Positions 1-7,056 of a stretch of 11,395 nt of DNA are shown here, piece after piece; position 1 is the stretch's first letter, and every line of letters starts with the position of its first letter. A program made the position numbers and the translations under genes. The notes beneath the pieces were generated by a model. It ran no database searches. It was not told the origin of the DNA and was given only the letters and a program-made list of their open reading frames with translations. The stretch spans positions 1 through 11,395 of the forward strand of contig DASRPA010000016.1 in the NCBI GenBank assembly GCA_035646635.1, written 5' to 3'. The stretch is from JACDAL01 sp035646635. Its GTDB lineage: Bacteria; Actinomycetota; CADDZG01; WHSQ01.

Positions 1-8
1 GACAGGGG

Positions 9-1265
9 CTACTCTTTGACCTGGCCCGTGCCCCAGACGACGCTCTTGATCGAGGTCAGCTCCCGCGCACCCATCGGGCCGCGGGCGTGCAGCTTTTGCG
101 TCGAGATGCCGATCTCCGCCCCGAACCCGAACTCGCCGCCATCGGAGAATCGAGTCGAGGCGTTGACGAACACCGATCCGGAGTCCACCTCCCGCACGAA
201 CCGGGCCGCGGCTTCGCCGTCCTGCGTAACGATGGCCTCTGCATTGGACGTCCCGTAACGGTTGATGTGCTCGATCGCCTCGTCCAGGGAGTCGACCACT
301 CGGACCGCGACGATGAGGTCCAGGTACTCCGTGGCCCAATCCTCCTCGGACGCCTCCAGGGCCGCGGAATACGCTTCCCTGGTGCGCTCGTCGCCCCGCA
401 CCTCGACTCCAGCACCGGCGAGCTCATCGAGGCAGCCACAGAGCCAGTCGGATGCGAGACGCTCGTGCACGAGCAGCGTCTCGGCTGCGTTGCAGACGCT
501 CGACCGCTGCGTCTTGGCGTTGAGCACGATGCGGCGGGCCATCTCCGGCTCGGCGGCGGCATCGACGTAGACGTGGCAGTTGCCGTCGCCGTCGACGATG
601 TAAGGCACGGTGGCGTTCTCCTCGATGCTCTCGATCAGGGCCCGCCCGCCGCGCGGGACCAGCAGGTCGATTGACCCCTTTGAGCGCATGAGCTCGAGAG
701 CGGCGGCTCGGCTCGTGTCTCCCACGAGCTGGACCGCGTCGGCGGGAAAACCGGCCGCCTCGAGGCCGCGGCGAAGTGCGGTAGCGACCGCACTATTGGA
801 GCGGTGGGCGATCGAGGAGCCCCTCAAAATGCACGCGTTGCCCGCCTTGAGGGACAGCCCGGCGACGTCTGTGGTGACGTTCGGCCGGGCCTCGTAGATC
901 ACCGCGACCACGCCGAGGGGAGCCCTGACCCTCTGGATCGTGAGCCCCGACGGCCTCGTCCACTCCTCGACCACCTCGCCCACGGGATCGGGTTGTGCGG
1001 CGACCGCCTGGAGCGCCATGTCCATCGACTCGAGGCGGGCTTCGGTCAGCGTGAGCCGGTCGACGACGGTGCGAGACTCGCCTCGTTGAGCGGCTGCAGA
1101 CACGTCCGCGCCGTTGGCCTCGAGGATCTCCTCCCGGGATGAGATCAGCGCGCCGGCCATGCCTTCGAGCGCAGCGTCTCTCTGCTCCCCCGAAGACCGA
1201 GCCACGGCCGCAGCTACCCGGCGGGCACGCTCGCAGACCTCTGTGACCCCCACCAACGTCCTCAC
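9..1265 (-). CDS. proA: Gamma-glutamyl phosphate reductase (glutamate-5-semialdehyde dehydrogenase)
   Basis: This cytosolic enzyme carries out the second step of proline synthesis, the NADPH-dependent reduction of glutamyl-5-phosphate made by ProB to glutamate-5-semialdehyde. The 418-residue product matches the usual length of about 415-420. Visible family marks are the IYEARPNVTTD segment near residues 123-133, the SLKAGNACILRGS segment near 138-150, and the catalytic cysteine C258 in the context KTQRSSVCNAAETLL. The C-terminal part has the expected RFSDGGEFGFGAEIGIST stretch. The GTG start at 1265 shares GTGA with the proB stop. A strong GGAGG lies only one base upstream of that GTG, which is too close for normal use. 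A TTG or GTG four to five codons inside, at 1256 or 1253, could therefore be the real start. The stop TAG is at 9-11, so the gene is complete. Identification is firm; the exact start is not. Confidence 0.97.
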   Translation of the reverse strand: MRTLVGVTEVCERARRVAAAVARSSGEQRDAALEGMAGALISSREEILEANGADVSAAAQRGESRTVVDRLTLTEARLESMDMALQAVAAQPDPVGEVVEEWTRPSGLTIQRVRAPLGVVAVIYEARPNVTTDVAGLSLKAGNACILRGSSIAHRSNSAVATALRRGLEAAGFPADAVQLVGDTSRAAALELMRSKGSIDLLVPRGGRALIESIEENATVPYIVDGDGNCHVYVDAAAEPEMARRIVLNAKTQRSSVCNAAETLLVHERLASDWLCGCLDELAGAGVEVRGDERTREAYSAALEASEEDWATEYLDLIVAVRVVDSLDEAIEHINRYGTSNAEAIVTQDGEAAARFVREVDSGSVFVNASTRFSDGGEFGFGAEIGISTQKLHARGPMGARELTSIKSVVWGTGQVKE

Positions 1266-2368
1266 TCCTCCAGCACGACGAGCTCGTCGATGTGTATCAC
1301 CTCGGCCCCCGATGTCCCCGCGGTCGAGCGGCCCGCCGCCGCCTCCAGGTCGGCGGCGCGGTAGCGCACCAGGCCGCGGGCGAACACTCTCCCCTCCGGG
1401 TCACAGACATCGACCGCGTCTCCCGGGCCGAAGTCGCCTCGCACCCCCGTGACGCCGACCGCCAGCAGGCTCCTCTTGTGACGGGCGACCGCCTGATGCG
1501 CTCCGGCATCGACCACAACCGTTCCGCGCGGCGGCTGGGCGAAGGCGATCCACAGACGGCGGGCGGAGATGCGATGGGGGCGGGGTCGAAAATAGGTGCC
1601 GAGCCGGTCCCCGGCGAGAATCTTGTCGAGGATCTGAGGCTCCGAGGCGTCGGCGATGACCACCGCGGCCCCCGAGAACGTGGCCACCCACGCCGCCGTC
1701 AGCTTGGAGGCCATGCCACCGCTTCCGAGCTCCGTGCCTCGTCCGCCCGCCCGGCGTTCGAGCTCGGGAGTGATCCGATCGACCTCGTCGATCAGGGGGG
1801 CCGAAGGGTCGTGCCTGGGGTCTGAGGCGTGGAGGCCCTTGGCGTCGGTCAGGAGCACCAGGAGCCGGGCCCGCGCCAGGTTGGCGACGAGAGCGGCAAG
1901 CCGGTCGTTGTCGCCAAAGCCGATCTCGTCGGTGGCGACAGTGTCGTTCTCGTTGACGACCGGAAGCGCCCCCAGCGCCAGCAGCCTCTCCAGCGTGTTG
2001 CGGGCGTTGAGATAGTGAGAGCGGTGCATGAAGTCGTAGCGCGTGAGGAGCATTTGTGCGGCGACGAGGCCGTGCTCGGCCAGCTCGGCCGAGTAGCGGG
2101 CGAGCAGGCGGCCCTGTCCTACGGCGGCCGCGGCCTGCAGGCTCGGCATGTCGGAGGGGCGAGCCGCAAGTCCGAGCGGCGCTAGGCCGGCCGCTATTGC
2201 GCCCGAGGACACCAGGATCGCCTCGATCCCGTTCACGCGCGCCCCGGCGATGCCGGCGCACAGGGATGCCAAGCGATCCGAGTCGAGAGCCCCGTCGGGG
2301 CCGATCAAGGAGGCGCTGCCGATCTTGACGACGAGCCGGTCCCCCGGCTTCAGCTCAGCTCGTGACAC
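1262..2368 (-). CDS. proB: Glutamate 5-kinase (amino-acid kinase plus PUA domain)
   Basis: ProB phosphorylates glutamate with ATP to glutamyl-5-phosphate. It is the committed, usually proline-inhibited step, and it feeds ProA encoded next door. The kinase domain covers about residues 1-265, with the N-terminal VVKIGSA loop (13-19), the LVSSGAIAAG segment, the substrate-binding NENDTVATDEIGFGDNDRL stretch (139-157) and GTELGSGGMASK (211-222). A C-terminal PUA domain follows from about 280 to the end, as in the E. coli enzyme of similar length; this one is 368 residues. I chose the GTG at 2368 because the homology begins there and a GAGG (2375-2378) lies 6 bases upstream. The open frame runs back to 2557, but that part only shadows obg. 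The start overlaps the end of obg by 14 bases and the stop overlaps proA by 4, so obg-proB-proA looks co-transcribed and coupled. Confidence 0.96.
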   Translation of the reverse strand: MSRAELKPGDRLVVKIGSASLIGPDGALDSDRLASLCAGIAGARVNGIEAILVSSGAIAAGLAPLGLAARPSDMPSLQAAAAVGQGRLLARYSAELAEHGLVAAQMLLTRYDFMHRSHYLNARNTLERLLALGALPVVNENDTVATDEIGFGDNDRLAALVANLARARLLVLLTDAKGLHASDPRHDPSAPLIDEVDRITPELERRAGGRGTELGSGGMASKLTAAWVATFSGAAVVIADASEPQILDKILAGDRLGTYFRPRPHRISARRLWIAFAQPPRGTVVVDAGAHQAVARHKRSLLAVGVTGVRGDFGPGDAVDVCDPEGRVFARGLVRYRAADLEAAAGRSTAGTSGAEVIHIDELVVLEE

Positions 2369-3614
2369 TGCCTGCCTCGGGCTCGAAGTCGAACGACACG
2401 GCTCCGATGCGGACCTCGTCCCCCGTCCGGGCGCCCGCCCGCTCCAGAGCCCGCTCCACGCCCATGGAGATAAGCGCGCGCTGCAGCCTGGCCACGGAGT
2501 CATCGTCGTCGAGGTCTGAGACCGCAACCGCTCGCTCCGGCCGCGCTCCACGCACACGCCAGGAGCCGTCTTCCTTGCTCACCGTGATGGGCTGCTCTGA
2601 GACGGTGTGGCGGAGGTAGCCGACGGGGGCCGGCCTCAACGCCCGAGCGCGCCTCACCTCCTCATTGAGTCGCCACACCAACTGCTCGATGCCGTCGCCG
2701 GTGACCGCAGAGATGAACTGGGAATCGGACCACCCAGAGCGCACCGCTGCGGCCGACTCGCCGGCGACATCTGACTTGGCGGCAACTATTATCGAGGGCC
2801 TGGCGGCGAGGTCGGGATCGAAAGCCTCCACCTCTCCCTTGAGCACTGCGACGTCATCGAGCGGGTCGCGGTCGGTGGCGGCGAGATCGATCATGTAGCA
2901 GAGCACGGCGGCCCGGCTGACGTGGCGAAGAAAGCGATGTCCGAGGCCCTTGCCGCGACTCGCGCCGGGAAGGAGCCCGGGGATATCGGCGACGACAAAG
3001 GTGTCCTCCCCTGCCCGCACGACTCCGAGGTTGGGGACTGTGGTGGTGAAGGGATAGTCGGCGATACGGGGGCGGGCAGACGATATGCGTGAGATCAGAG
3101 TCGACTTGCCGGCGTTGGGGAAGCCGACCAGGCCCACATCGGCGAGCAGGCGCAGCTCGAGCCGCAGCCTCTTGTCCTCGCCCGGCGCCCCCTTTTGGGC
3201 ATAGTTGGGCGCACGCCTGGTGGGAGTTGCGTAGCGAGCATTGCCACGGCCCCCGCGGCCTCCGCCCGCCGCCACGAGCTCGTCACCGGTAGCGGCCAGG
3301 TCTGCGATGAAGACGTCTCCTTCGTAAACCACGGTACCGGCGGGAACCGGCACAACCCGGTCCGCGCCGCGCGCGCCGTGCCTCCTCTTGCCCGCGCCGT
3401 GTCCTCCGCGCCCGGCTTTGATGTGAGGGTGGTACTGCAGCTCCAGAAGGGTCCCGACCGAGTCGTCGGCCCGAAGCACGACACTTCCCCCGTCGCCCCC
3501 GTCACCCCCGTCAGGGCCACCTTTGGGCTTGTAGGGCTCGTGATGGAAGGACGCCGAGCCGCTGCCCCCGGCCCCGGCCGATACCTCGATCGCGGCCTCG
3601 TCGACGAAGGCCAT
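2355..3614 (-). CDS. obgE: Obg-family GTPase (ribosome assembly / stress)
   Basis: Obg is an essential GTPase that binds the 50S subunit late in assembly and links growth to nucleotide levels. All three domains of the actinobacterial form are visible. The glycine-rich Obg fold covers about 1-157 (GGPDGGDGGDGG near 32-43). The G domain covers about 158-325, with G1 GFPNAGKS (164-171), G2 YPFTT (187-191), G3 DIPG (210-213) and G5 SA (302-303). The C-terminal OCT domain is at about 340-412. The expected G4 motif NKxD reads A-K-S-D at 279-282, so the base-recognising Asn is replaced by Ala. The ATG at 3614 fits the family N-terminus MAFVDEA. The upstream region is G-rich (GGGGGGCGAG) rather than a clean Shine-Dalgarno. 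The gene stands 167 bases after rpmA, a common neighbour of obg. The 419-residue length is normal for a form lacking a long C-terminal tail. Confidence 0.97.
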   Translation of the reverse strand: MAFVDEAAIEVSAGAGGSGSASFHHEPYKPKGGPDGGDGGDGGSVVLRADDSVGTLLELQYHPHIKAGRGGHGAGKRRHGARGADRVVPVPAGTVVYEGDVFIADLAATGDELVAAGGGRGGRGNARYATPTRRAPNYAQKGAPGEDKRLRLELRLLADVGLVGFPNAGKSTLISRISSARPRIADYPFTTTVPNLGVVRAGEDTFVVADIPGLLPGASRGKGLGHRFLRHVSRAAVLCYMIDLAATDRDPLDDVAVLKGEVEAFDPDLAARPSIIVAAKSDVAGESAAAVRSGWSDSQFISAVTGDGIEQLVWRLNEEVRRARALRPAPVGYLRHTVSEQPITVSKEDGSWRVRGARPERAVAVSDLDDDDSVARLQRALISMGVERALERAGARTGDEVRIGAVSFDFEPEAGSVTS

Positions 3615-3781
3615 GAAGCTCGCCCCCCAGCTTAGTGCCCCGTCGCGGAAATTGTCGTCACATTCGAACGCCCCTGCATCACCGATGGCTGCGTTCCACG
3701 ACTCCGCCGAGGTCGGAATTGGGATTCAATTTGGCGCGCAGGGACGCTCTCGGTGTTGGCGCTAATTTCGCTCCGGACCAC
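3615..3781. other. rpmA-obg intergenic region, possible internal promoter
   Basis: These 167 bases separate rpmA from obg and are the second-longest gap in the window. They contain no convincing open frame and no strong hairpin followed by T residues. They do hold AT-richer patches unlike the surrounding coding DNA, including a small inverted repeat (AATTG at 3717-3721 and CAATT at 3727-3731). The distance and composition would suit a promoter giving obg-proB-proA expression independent of the ribosomal-protein genes. On the minus strand ACGACA-N18-TAAGCT, just upstream of obg, is only a weak match to a sigma-70-type promoter, so I do not call one. Confidence 0.35.
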
Positions 3782-4033
3782 CTAGTCGGTGAGAACGCTT
3801 ACCACCCGGCGGTCGCGCGCCCGGTGAAACGTGACGATGCCGTCGGCCTTTGCGAACAGGGTGTCGTCCGAGCCGCGCCCGACGTTGAGCCCCGGATGCC
3901 AGCGAGTCCCCCGCTGGCGCACGATGATCGAGCCTGCGCGTGCGCTCTGGCCGCCGTGGACCTTGACGCCGAGGCGCTTGCCGGCGGAGTCGCGGCCGTT
4001 GCGAGAGGAAGCCGCCCCCTTCTTGTGAGCCAT
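3782..4033 (-). CDS. rpmA: 50S ribosomal protein L27
   Basis: L27 is a small basic protein of the large subunit whose N-terminal tail reaches towards the peptidyl-transferase centre. The 83-residue product begins MAHKKGAASSRNGRDS and carries the family signature GSIIVRQRGTRWHPG at about residues 35-49. Its length is typical. The mature-type start MAHKKG follows the initiator directly, so the cleavable N-terminal extension found in many Firmicutes L27 proteins is absent. An AAGGAG Shine-Dalgarno 6 bases upstream fixes the ATG at 4033. The gene follows rplU by only 11 bases, the standard bacterial L21-L27 pair. Confidence 0.98.
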   Translation of the reverse strand: MAHKKGAASSRNGRDSAGKRLGVKVHGGQSARAGSIIVRQRGTRWHPGLNVGRGSDDTLFAKADGIVTFHRARDRRVVSVLTD

Positions 4034-4039
4034 GCCTTG

Positions 4040-4045
4040 CTCCTT
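4040..4045 (-). promoter_or_regulatory. Shine-Dalgarno of rpmA
   Basis: On the minus strand AAGGAG lies 6 bases before the rpmA ATG. Its first A is the last base of the rplU stop codon TAA, so a ribosome ending rplU sits on the initiation site for rpmA. This is the clearest Shine-Dalgarno in the window and supports coupled synthesis of L21 and L27. Confidence 0.85.
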
Positions 4046-4368
4046 TAACTCTTCTCAGGGGCCAGGTTGATCCCCGATATCTCGACGCTCGTGTACATCT
4101 GCCGATGCCCGTTGTGGCGCCGGTAGCCGGTCTTGTTCCTGAACTTGAGCACTTCGATCTTGGGACCGCGCGACTCGTGCAGGATCTTGGCATCCACGCT
4201 GGCGCCTTGCAGGGCAGAGCGGCCCGAGGTTGAGCGGCCGTCGTCGTCTACCACCAGCAGCGGGGTGAACGACAGCGTGCCGGACGAGTCCTTGACCCGT
4301 TCGATCTCGATGACGTCGCCGGGAGCGACTTTGTACTGCTTGCCGCCGGTGCGGATGACCGCGTACAT
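4045..4368 (-). CDS. rplU: 50S ribosomal protein L21
   Basis: L21 is a large-subunit protein that binds 23S rRNA. The 107-residue product starts MYAVIRTGGKQYKV, the canonical L21 N-terminus, and has the C-terminal rRNA-binding stretch KFRNKTGYRRHNGHRQ near residues 77-92. I start it at the ATG at 4368, which has GAGAGG 9 bases upstream. The open frame could extend to 4407, but the extra 13 residues have no counterpart in the family and would cover that Shine-Dalgarno. It is preceded by a 119-base gap holding an inverted-repeat element (4425-4473), so its transcription or leader RNA may be controlled separately from rng upstream. It is followed after 11 bases by rpmA. Confidence 0.97.
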   Translation of the reverse strand: MYAVIRTGGKQYKVAPGDVIEIERVKDSSGTLSFTPLLVVDDDGRSTSGRSALQGASVDAKILHESRGPKIEVLKFRNKTGYRRHNGHRQMYTSVEISGINLAPEKS

Positions 4369-4377
4369 ATGCTCGAA

Positions 4378-4383
4378 CCTCTC
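4378..4383 (-). promoter_or_regulatory. Shine-Dalgarno of rplU (decides the start)
   Basis: GAGAGG on the minus strand lies 9 bases upstream of the ATG at 4368. It supports that start over the longer frame beginning at 4407, because the site would otherwise be inside the coding region. Confidence 0.7.
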
Positions 4384-4424
4384 AGGAAATGGATGCGGAG
4401 TGGACATGATACCAACCCATTCTC

Positions 4425-4473
4425 GCCGAGTGGTCGTCAGATGACCTATATGACCACCTCACCACCACTCGGC
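4425..4473 (-). repeat. 49-base inverted-repeat element, copy 2 (after rng)
   Basis: The ends are a perfect 10-base inverted repeat (GCCGAGTGGT at 4425-4434, ACCACTCGGC at 4464-4473) around 29 bases. In the direction of transcription it begins 14 bases after the rng stop and lies upstream of rplU. The first 15 bases on the minus strand, GTGCCGAGTGGTGGT (4475-4461), are identical to those of the copy after mreB, and both copies span exactly 49 bases between the outer palindrome ends. The interiors differ. This interior holds a small GTCA-GA-TGAC dyad and a repeated ATGACC. As RNA it would form a stem-loop. No T run follows, so it is not a classical terminator. Possible roles are a terminator or processing hairpin, a regulatory dyad, or a small palindromic repeat family. 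Confidence 0.75.
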
Positions 4474-4487
4474 ACCGGGGGGCTGGG

Positions 4488-5885
4488 TCAGTCCACGTCG
4501 TGGATCAGGATTCCGCGGCCCTCGCAGGTCGGGCAGGGGTCCGAGAACGCTTCCACGATCCCGGCCGCGACCCCCTTGCGAGTCATCTGCACCAGGCCGA
4601 GGGGCGAGATGTCGTAGACCTGCGTGCGGGAGCGGTCTCGCTGAAGCTGTCCTCGGAAGTGGGCGCCGACCGCATCGCGGTTGGCAGCGTCCTCCATGTC
4701 GATGAAGTCGACGACGATGATCCCCCCGATGTCCCTCACGCGCAGCTGGCGGGCGACCTCGGAAGCGGCTTCGAGATTGGTCCGATAGACGGTCTCCTCC
4801 AGATTCGTCTTGCCGACGAACTTGCCGGTGTTGACGTCGATGACGGTCATCGCCTCGGTGCGGTCGATCACGATGTGCCCGCCGGAAGGCAGCCACACCT
4901 TGCGGTCGAGCGACTTGCGGATCTGCTCGGCGACTCGATACTCCTCGAAGATCGGCAGGTCGCCGTTGTAGAGCGACAGCCTCTGGTCCAGCTCGGGAGT
5001 GGTGTCGCGCACATACGAACGCAGCATCTCCTCGAGCACCGGGTCGTCGACCACGCACTTCTTGACGTCCCGATTGAAGAGATCGCGCACCACTTTGAGC
5101 TCGAGCTCGGGCTCCTCGTACAGAAGAGCGGGGGCCTTGGCCTTTTTCGCTTTGGCGGTGATCGTCTCCCATATGGCGATGAGGCGTTGAAGGTCCGCCT
5201 CGAGATCGGCGCGCGACGCACCTTCGGCCGCAGTCCTCACTATCAGTCCGTGACCCTCTCGCCTGAGGTCCTGAGCGATGTCGCGCAGCCGGCTGCGTTC
5301 GTCGTCTGCCAGCCGGCGCGACACGCCGAGCGAGCTCGCCTCGGGTACGAGCACCAGATGCCGTCCCGCCAGCGACACCAGCGCGGACAGGCGGGCGCCC
5401 TTGGAGCGCATGGGGTCCTTGGTCACCTGAACGATGATCTGCTGGCCCGAGCGCAGCACCGTTTCGATACGAGGCAGTTCGGCGCCTTCTTCGCCCGCAA
5501 TACCAACCTCGCGCGCATAGAGCACGCCGTTGCGGGCAGCTCCGAAGTCCAAGAAACTTGCCTCCATGCCGGGAAGAACGTTCTGCACTCGTCCGAGATA
5601 GATGTTGCCGAGCATCGAGCGATCATCGGCGCGCGTGACGTAGTGCTCGACGATCACGTTGTCTTCGAGCACCGCGATCTGAGTACCTGCCGGGTCCGCA
5701 TGTACGAGCATGACGCGGTCGGCCGCAGCCTGGGGCGGGCGGCGTTTTCGGGGACGGCGTCCCGGTCTGCGATTCGAGCGGCGAGGCCCCGCTTCGCTCG
5801 ACGAGGTCTCTCGAGGGGTACCCGCCGGCGCTTCTCTGTCGAGATCGGCCGCCCTTTCGCGCGGGCGGGGCGCTCCTTCGCTCAC
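4488..5885 (-). CDS. rng: Ribonuclease E/G family endoribonuclease
   Basis: This endoribonuclease cleaves single-stranded RNA in mRNA decay and rRNA/tRNA processing. Residues 1-58 are a low-complexity Arg/Pro-rich basic arm, common on actinobacterial RNase E/G. An S1-like RNA-binding region follows from about residue 90 (SMLGNIYLGRVQNVLPGMEASFLDFG). The DNase I-like catalytic part has the two metal-binding aspartates in VIDVNTG (D350) and VVDFIDM (D393). The zinc-link cysteines sit in CPTCEGRG (C451, C454). The protein ends 11 residues after the second cysteine, so the long degradosome scaffold of E. coli RNase E is absent and the small domain after the zinc link is nearly gone. I chose the GTG at 5885 because it shares GTGA with the rodA stop. 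An open frame to 6308 only shadows rodA, and a shorter ATG start at 5711 is possible. Linkage to mre genes is known in E. coli too (mreBCD-maf-rng). Confidence 0.92.
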   Translation of the reverse strand: MSEGAPRPRERAADLDREAPAGTPRETSSSEAGPRRSNRRPGRRPRKRRPPQAAADRVMLVHADPAGTQIAVLEDNVIVEHYVTRADDRSMLGNIYLGRVQNVLPGMEASFLDFGAARNGVLYAREVGIAGEEGAELPRIETVLRSGQQIIVQVTKDPMRSKGARLSALVSLAGRHLVLVPEASSLGVSRRLADDERSRLRDIAQDLRREGHGLIVRTAAEGASRADLEADLQRLIAIWETITAKAKKAKAPALLYEEPELELKVVRDLFNRDVKKCVVDDPVLEEMLRSYVRDTTPELDQRLSLYNGDLPIFEEYRVAEQIRKSLDRKVWLPSGGHIVIDRTEAMTVIDVNTGKFVGKTNLEETVYRTNLEAASEVARQLRVRDIGGIIVVDFIDMEDAANRDAVGAHFRGQLQRDRSRTQVYDISPLGLVQMTRKGVAAGIVEAFSDPCPTCEGRGILIHDVD

Positions 5886-7054
5886 AGGTAGCGCCGCATG
5901 TGAATGTTGAGCAACAAGCCCACGGACAAAAAGTTGACGACCATGCTTGAACCTCCAAAAGATACGAACGGGAGTGTCAGCCCCGTGATCGGCATGATTC
6001 CCATGGTCATGCCGACATTGATGAATAGTTGAAAGACCCACATCGTCGCGATGCCCCCGGCCACCAAGGTGCCGAAGAGATCGCGCGACAACGTGGCGAT
6101 CCGAAGGGCTCTCCACAACAACAGGGCGAAGAGACCGAGCAACGCTGCCCCTCCCACGAAACCAAGCTGTTCGGCGATCGCCGTGAAGATGAAGTCGGTG
6201 TGCTGCTCGGGCACGAAGTCCAACGTCGTCTGCGTCTTCTCCTCCGACAGGCCCTTGCCGTTTAGCCCGCCGGAAGCGATGGCGATCTTCGCTTGGGTCA
6301 GCGTCCAACCCTCGGATTGAACATCGGGATTCTTGTCCAGAAAGGCGGTTATGCGCTCGATCTGATAGGTCTGAAGGAACCCTGCTTGTAGAACGAAGAT
6401 GATGCCGATAAGGCCCAGTATCGCCAGCGACACAAAGTGCCTTATCTTGGCGCCTCCCAGCAACAGCAGACCCGCCAGAAGCGCGACGAACACCAGCATC
6501 GAGCCGAAGTCCGGCTCTATCACGATGAGCGCGCTCGGCAAGCCGACCAGCAGCACGACGACGGCTACATCGCGAACGCGGATCTCACCCTTGCGCTCGC
6601 CCAGGTAGGCCGCAACCGCTATCACGGTCGTCACCTTGGCGAACTCCGAAGGCTGCACCTGGAAGAAACCGAAGTTGAACCAGCTCTGTGCCCCTCCCGC
6701 TTCATCTCCGAGGGGCGTAAGCACCAATAGCAACGACAACACTCCCGCTCCATACAGGAACGGGGCCAGTGCCCTAACATAGCGGTAGTCGATGAAGCTC
6801 ACGATCAACAGGATTACAGCGCCCGCGGCCGCGTAGGCGATCTGGCGCTTCAGGTACTGACTAGGGTCCAGCCCCAGCGTCTCCTGCTTGGTGGCCGTGG
6901 CGGTGAATACCATCACCGCGCCAAAGACGGCCAGCAAAAGAGTCACCAGCAGCAGCATGGGATCGAGATGTCGTATCGGAGCCTTTCTCGCCATGCGCGC
7001 GGCGACGGGCTCTCCTCCGATGCGATCGACGGCGTCGGCGAACGTCCCCTGCAT
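5882..7054 (-). CDS. rodA: RodA, SEDS-family peptidoglycan glycosyltransferase
   Basis: RodA polymerises glycan strands from lipid II for side-wall growth, working as a pair with the PBP2 encoded just upstream. The 390-residue product is a polytopic membrane protein with about ten hydrophobic segments. Family marks are EPDFGS near residue 180, the motif PEQHTDFIF whose Asp (D287) corresponds to the catalytic Asp of SEDS proteins, and the C-terminal PITGLTLPFVSFGGSS signature. The pbpA stop TAG (7059-7057) is followed by GTGATG. I take the ATG at 7054, two bases after the stop; the GTG at 7057 would add one residue. A start at the third Met, about residue 21, just before the first membrane segment, is also possible. 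The stop TGA shares 4 bases with the GTG start of rng. RodA rather than FtsW is inferred from the elongasome neighbours. Confidence 0.95.
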   Translation of the reverse strand: MQGTFADAVDRIGGEPVAARMARKAPIRHLDPMLLLVTLLLAVFGAVMVFTATATKQETLGLDPSQYLKRQIAYAAAGAVILLIVSFIDYRYVRALAPFLYGAGVLSLLLVLTPLGDEAGGAQSWFNFGFFQVQPSEFAKVTTVIAVAAYLGERKGEIRVRDVAVVVLLVGLPSALIVIEPDFGSMLVFVALLAGLLLLGGAKIRHFVSLAILGLIGIIFVLQAGFLQTYQIERITAFLDKNPDVQSEGWTLTQAKIAIASGGLNGKGLSEEKTQTTLDFVPEQHTDFIFTAIAEQLGFVGGAALLGLFALLLWRALRIATLSRDLFGTLVAGGIATMWVFQLFINVGMTMGIMPITGLTLPFVSFGGSSMVVNFLSVGLLLNIHMRRYL

Positions 7055-7056
7055 CA

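Noticed and set aside
295..303. ACCACTCGG inside proA, resembling one arm of the 49-base element
   Set aside because: Only nine bases match, there is no opposing arm, and it lies within a conserved coding region. This is a chance match.
2369..2557. N-terminal extension of proB into obg
   Set aside because: The 63 extra residues are an out-of-frame reading of the Obg C-terminus. The GTG at 2368 has a good Shine-Dalgarno and gives the normal family length.
4500..5891. Long plus-strand open frame (463 codons) opposite rng
   Set aside because: It is antisense to a gene with clear catalytic motifs. The translation has no recognisable domain, and high-G+C DNA produces such frames on the opposite strand.
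5886..6308. N-terminal extension of rng back to an ATG at 6308
   Set aside because: The extra 141 residues are the rodA sequence read in another frame and have no family similarity. The GTG at 5885 sits in a GTGA overlap with the rodA stop.
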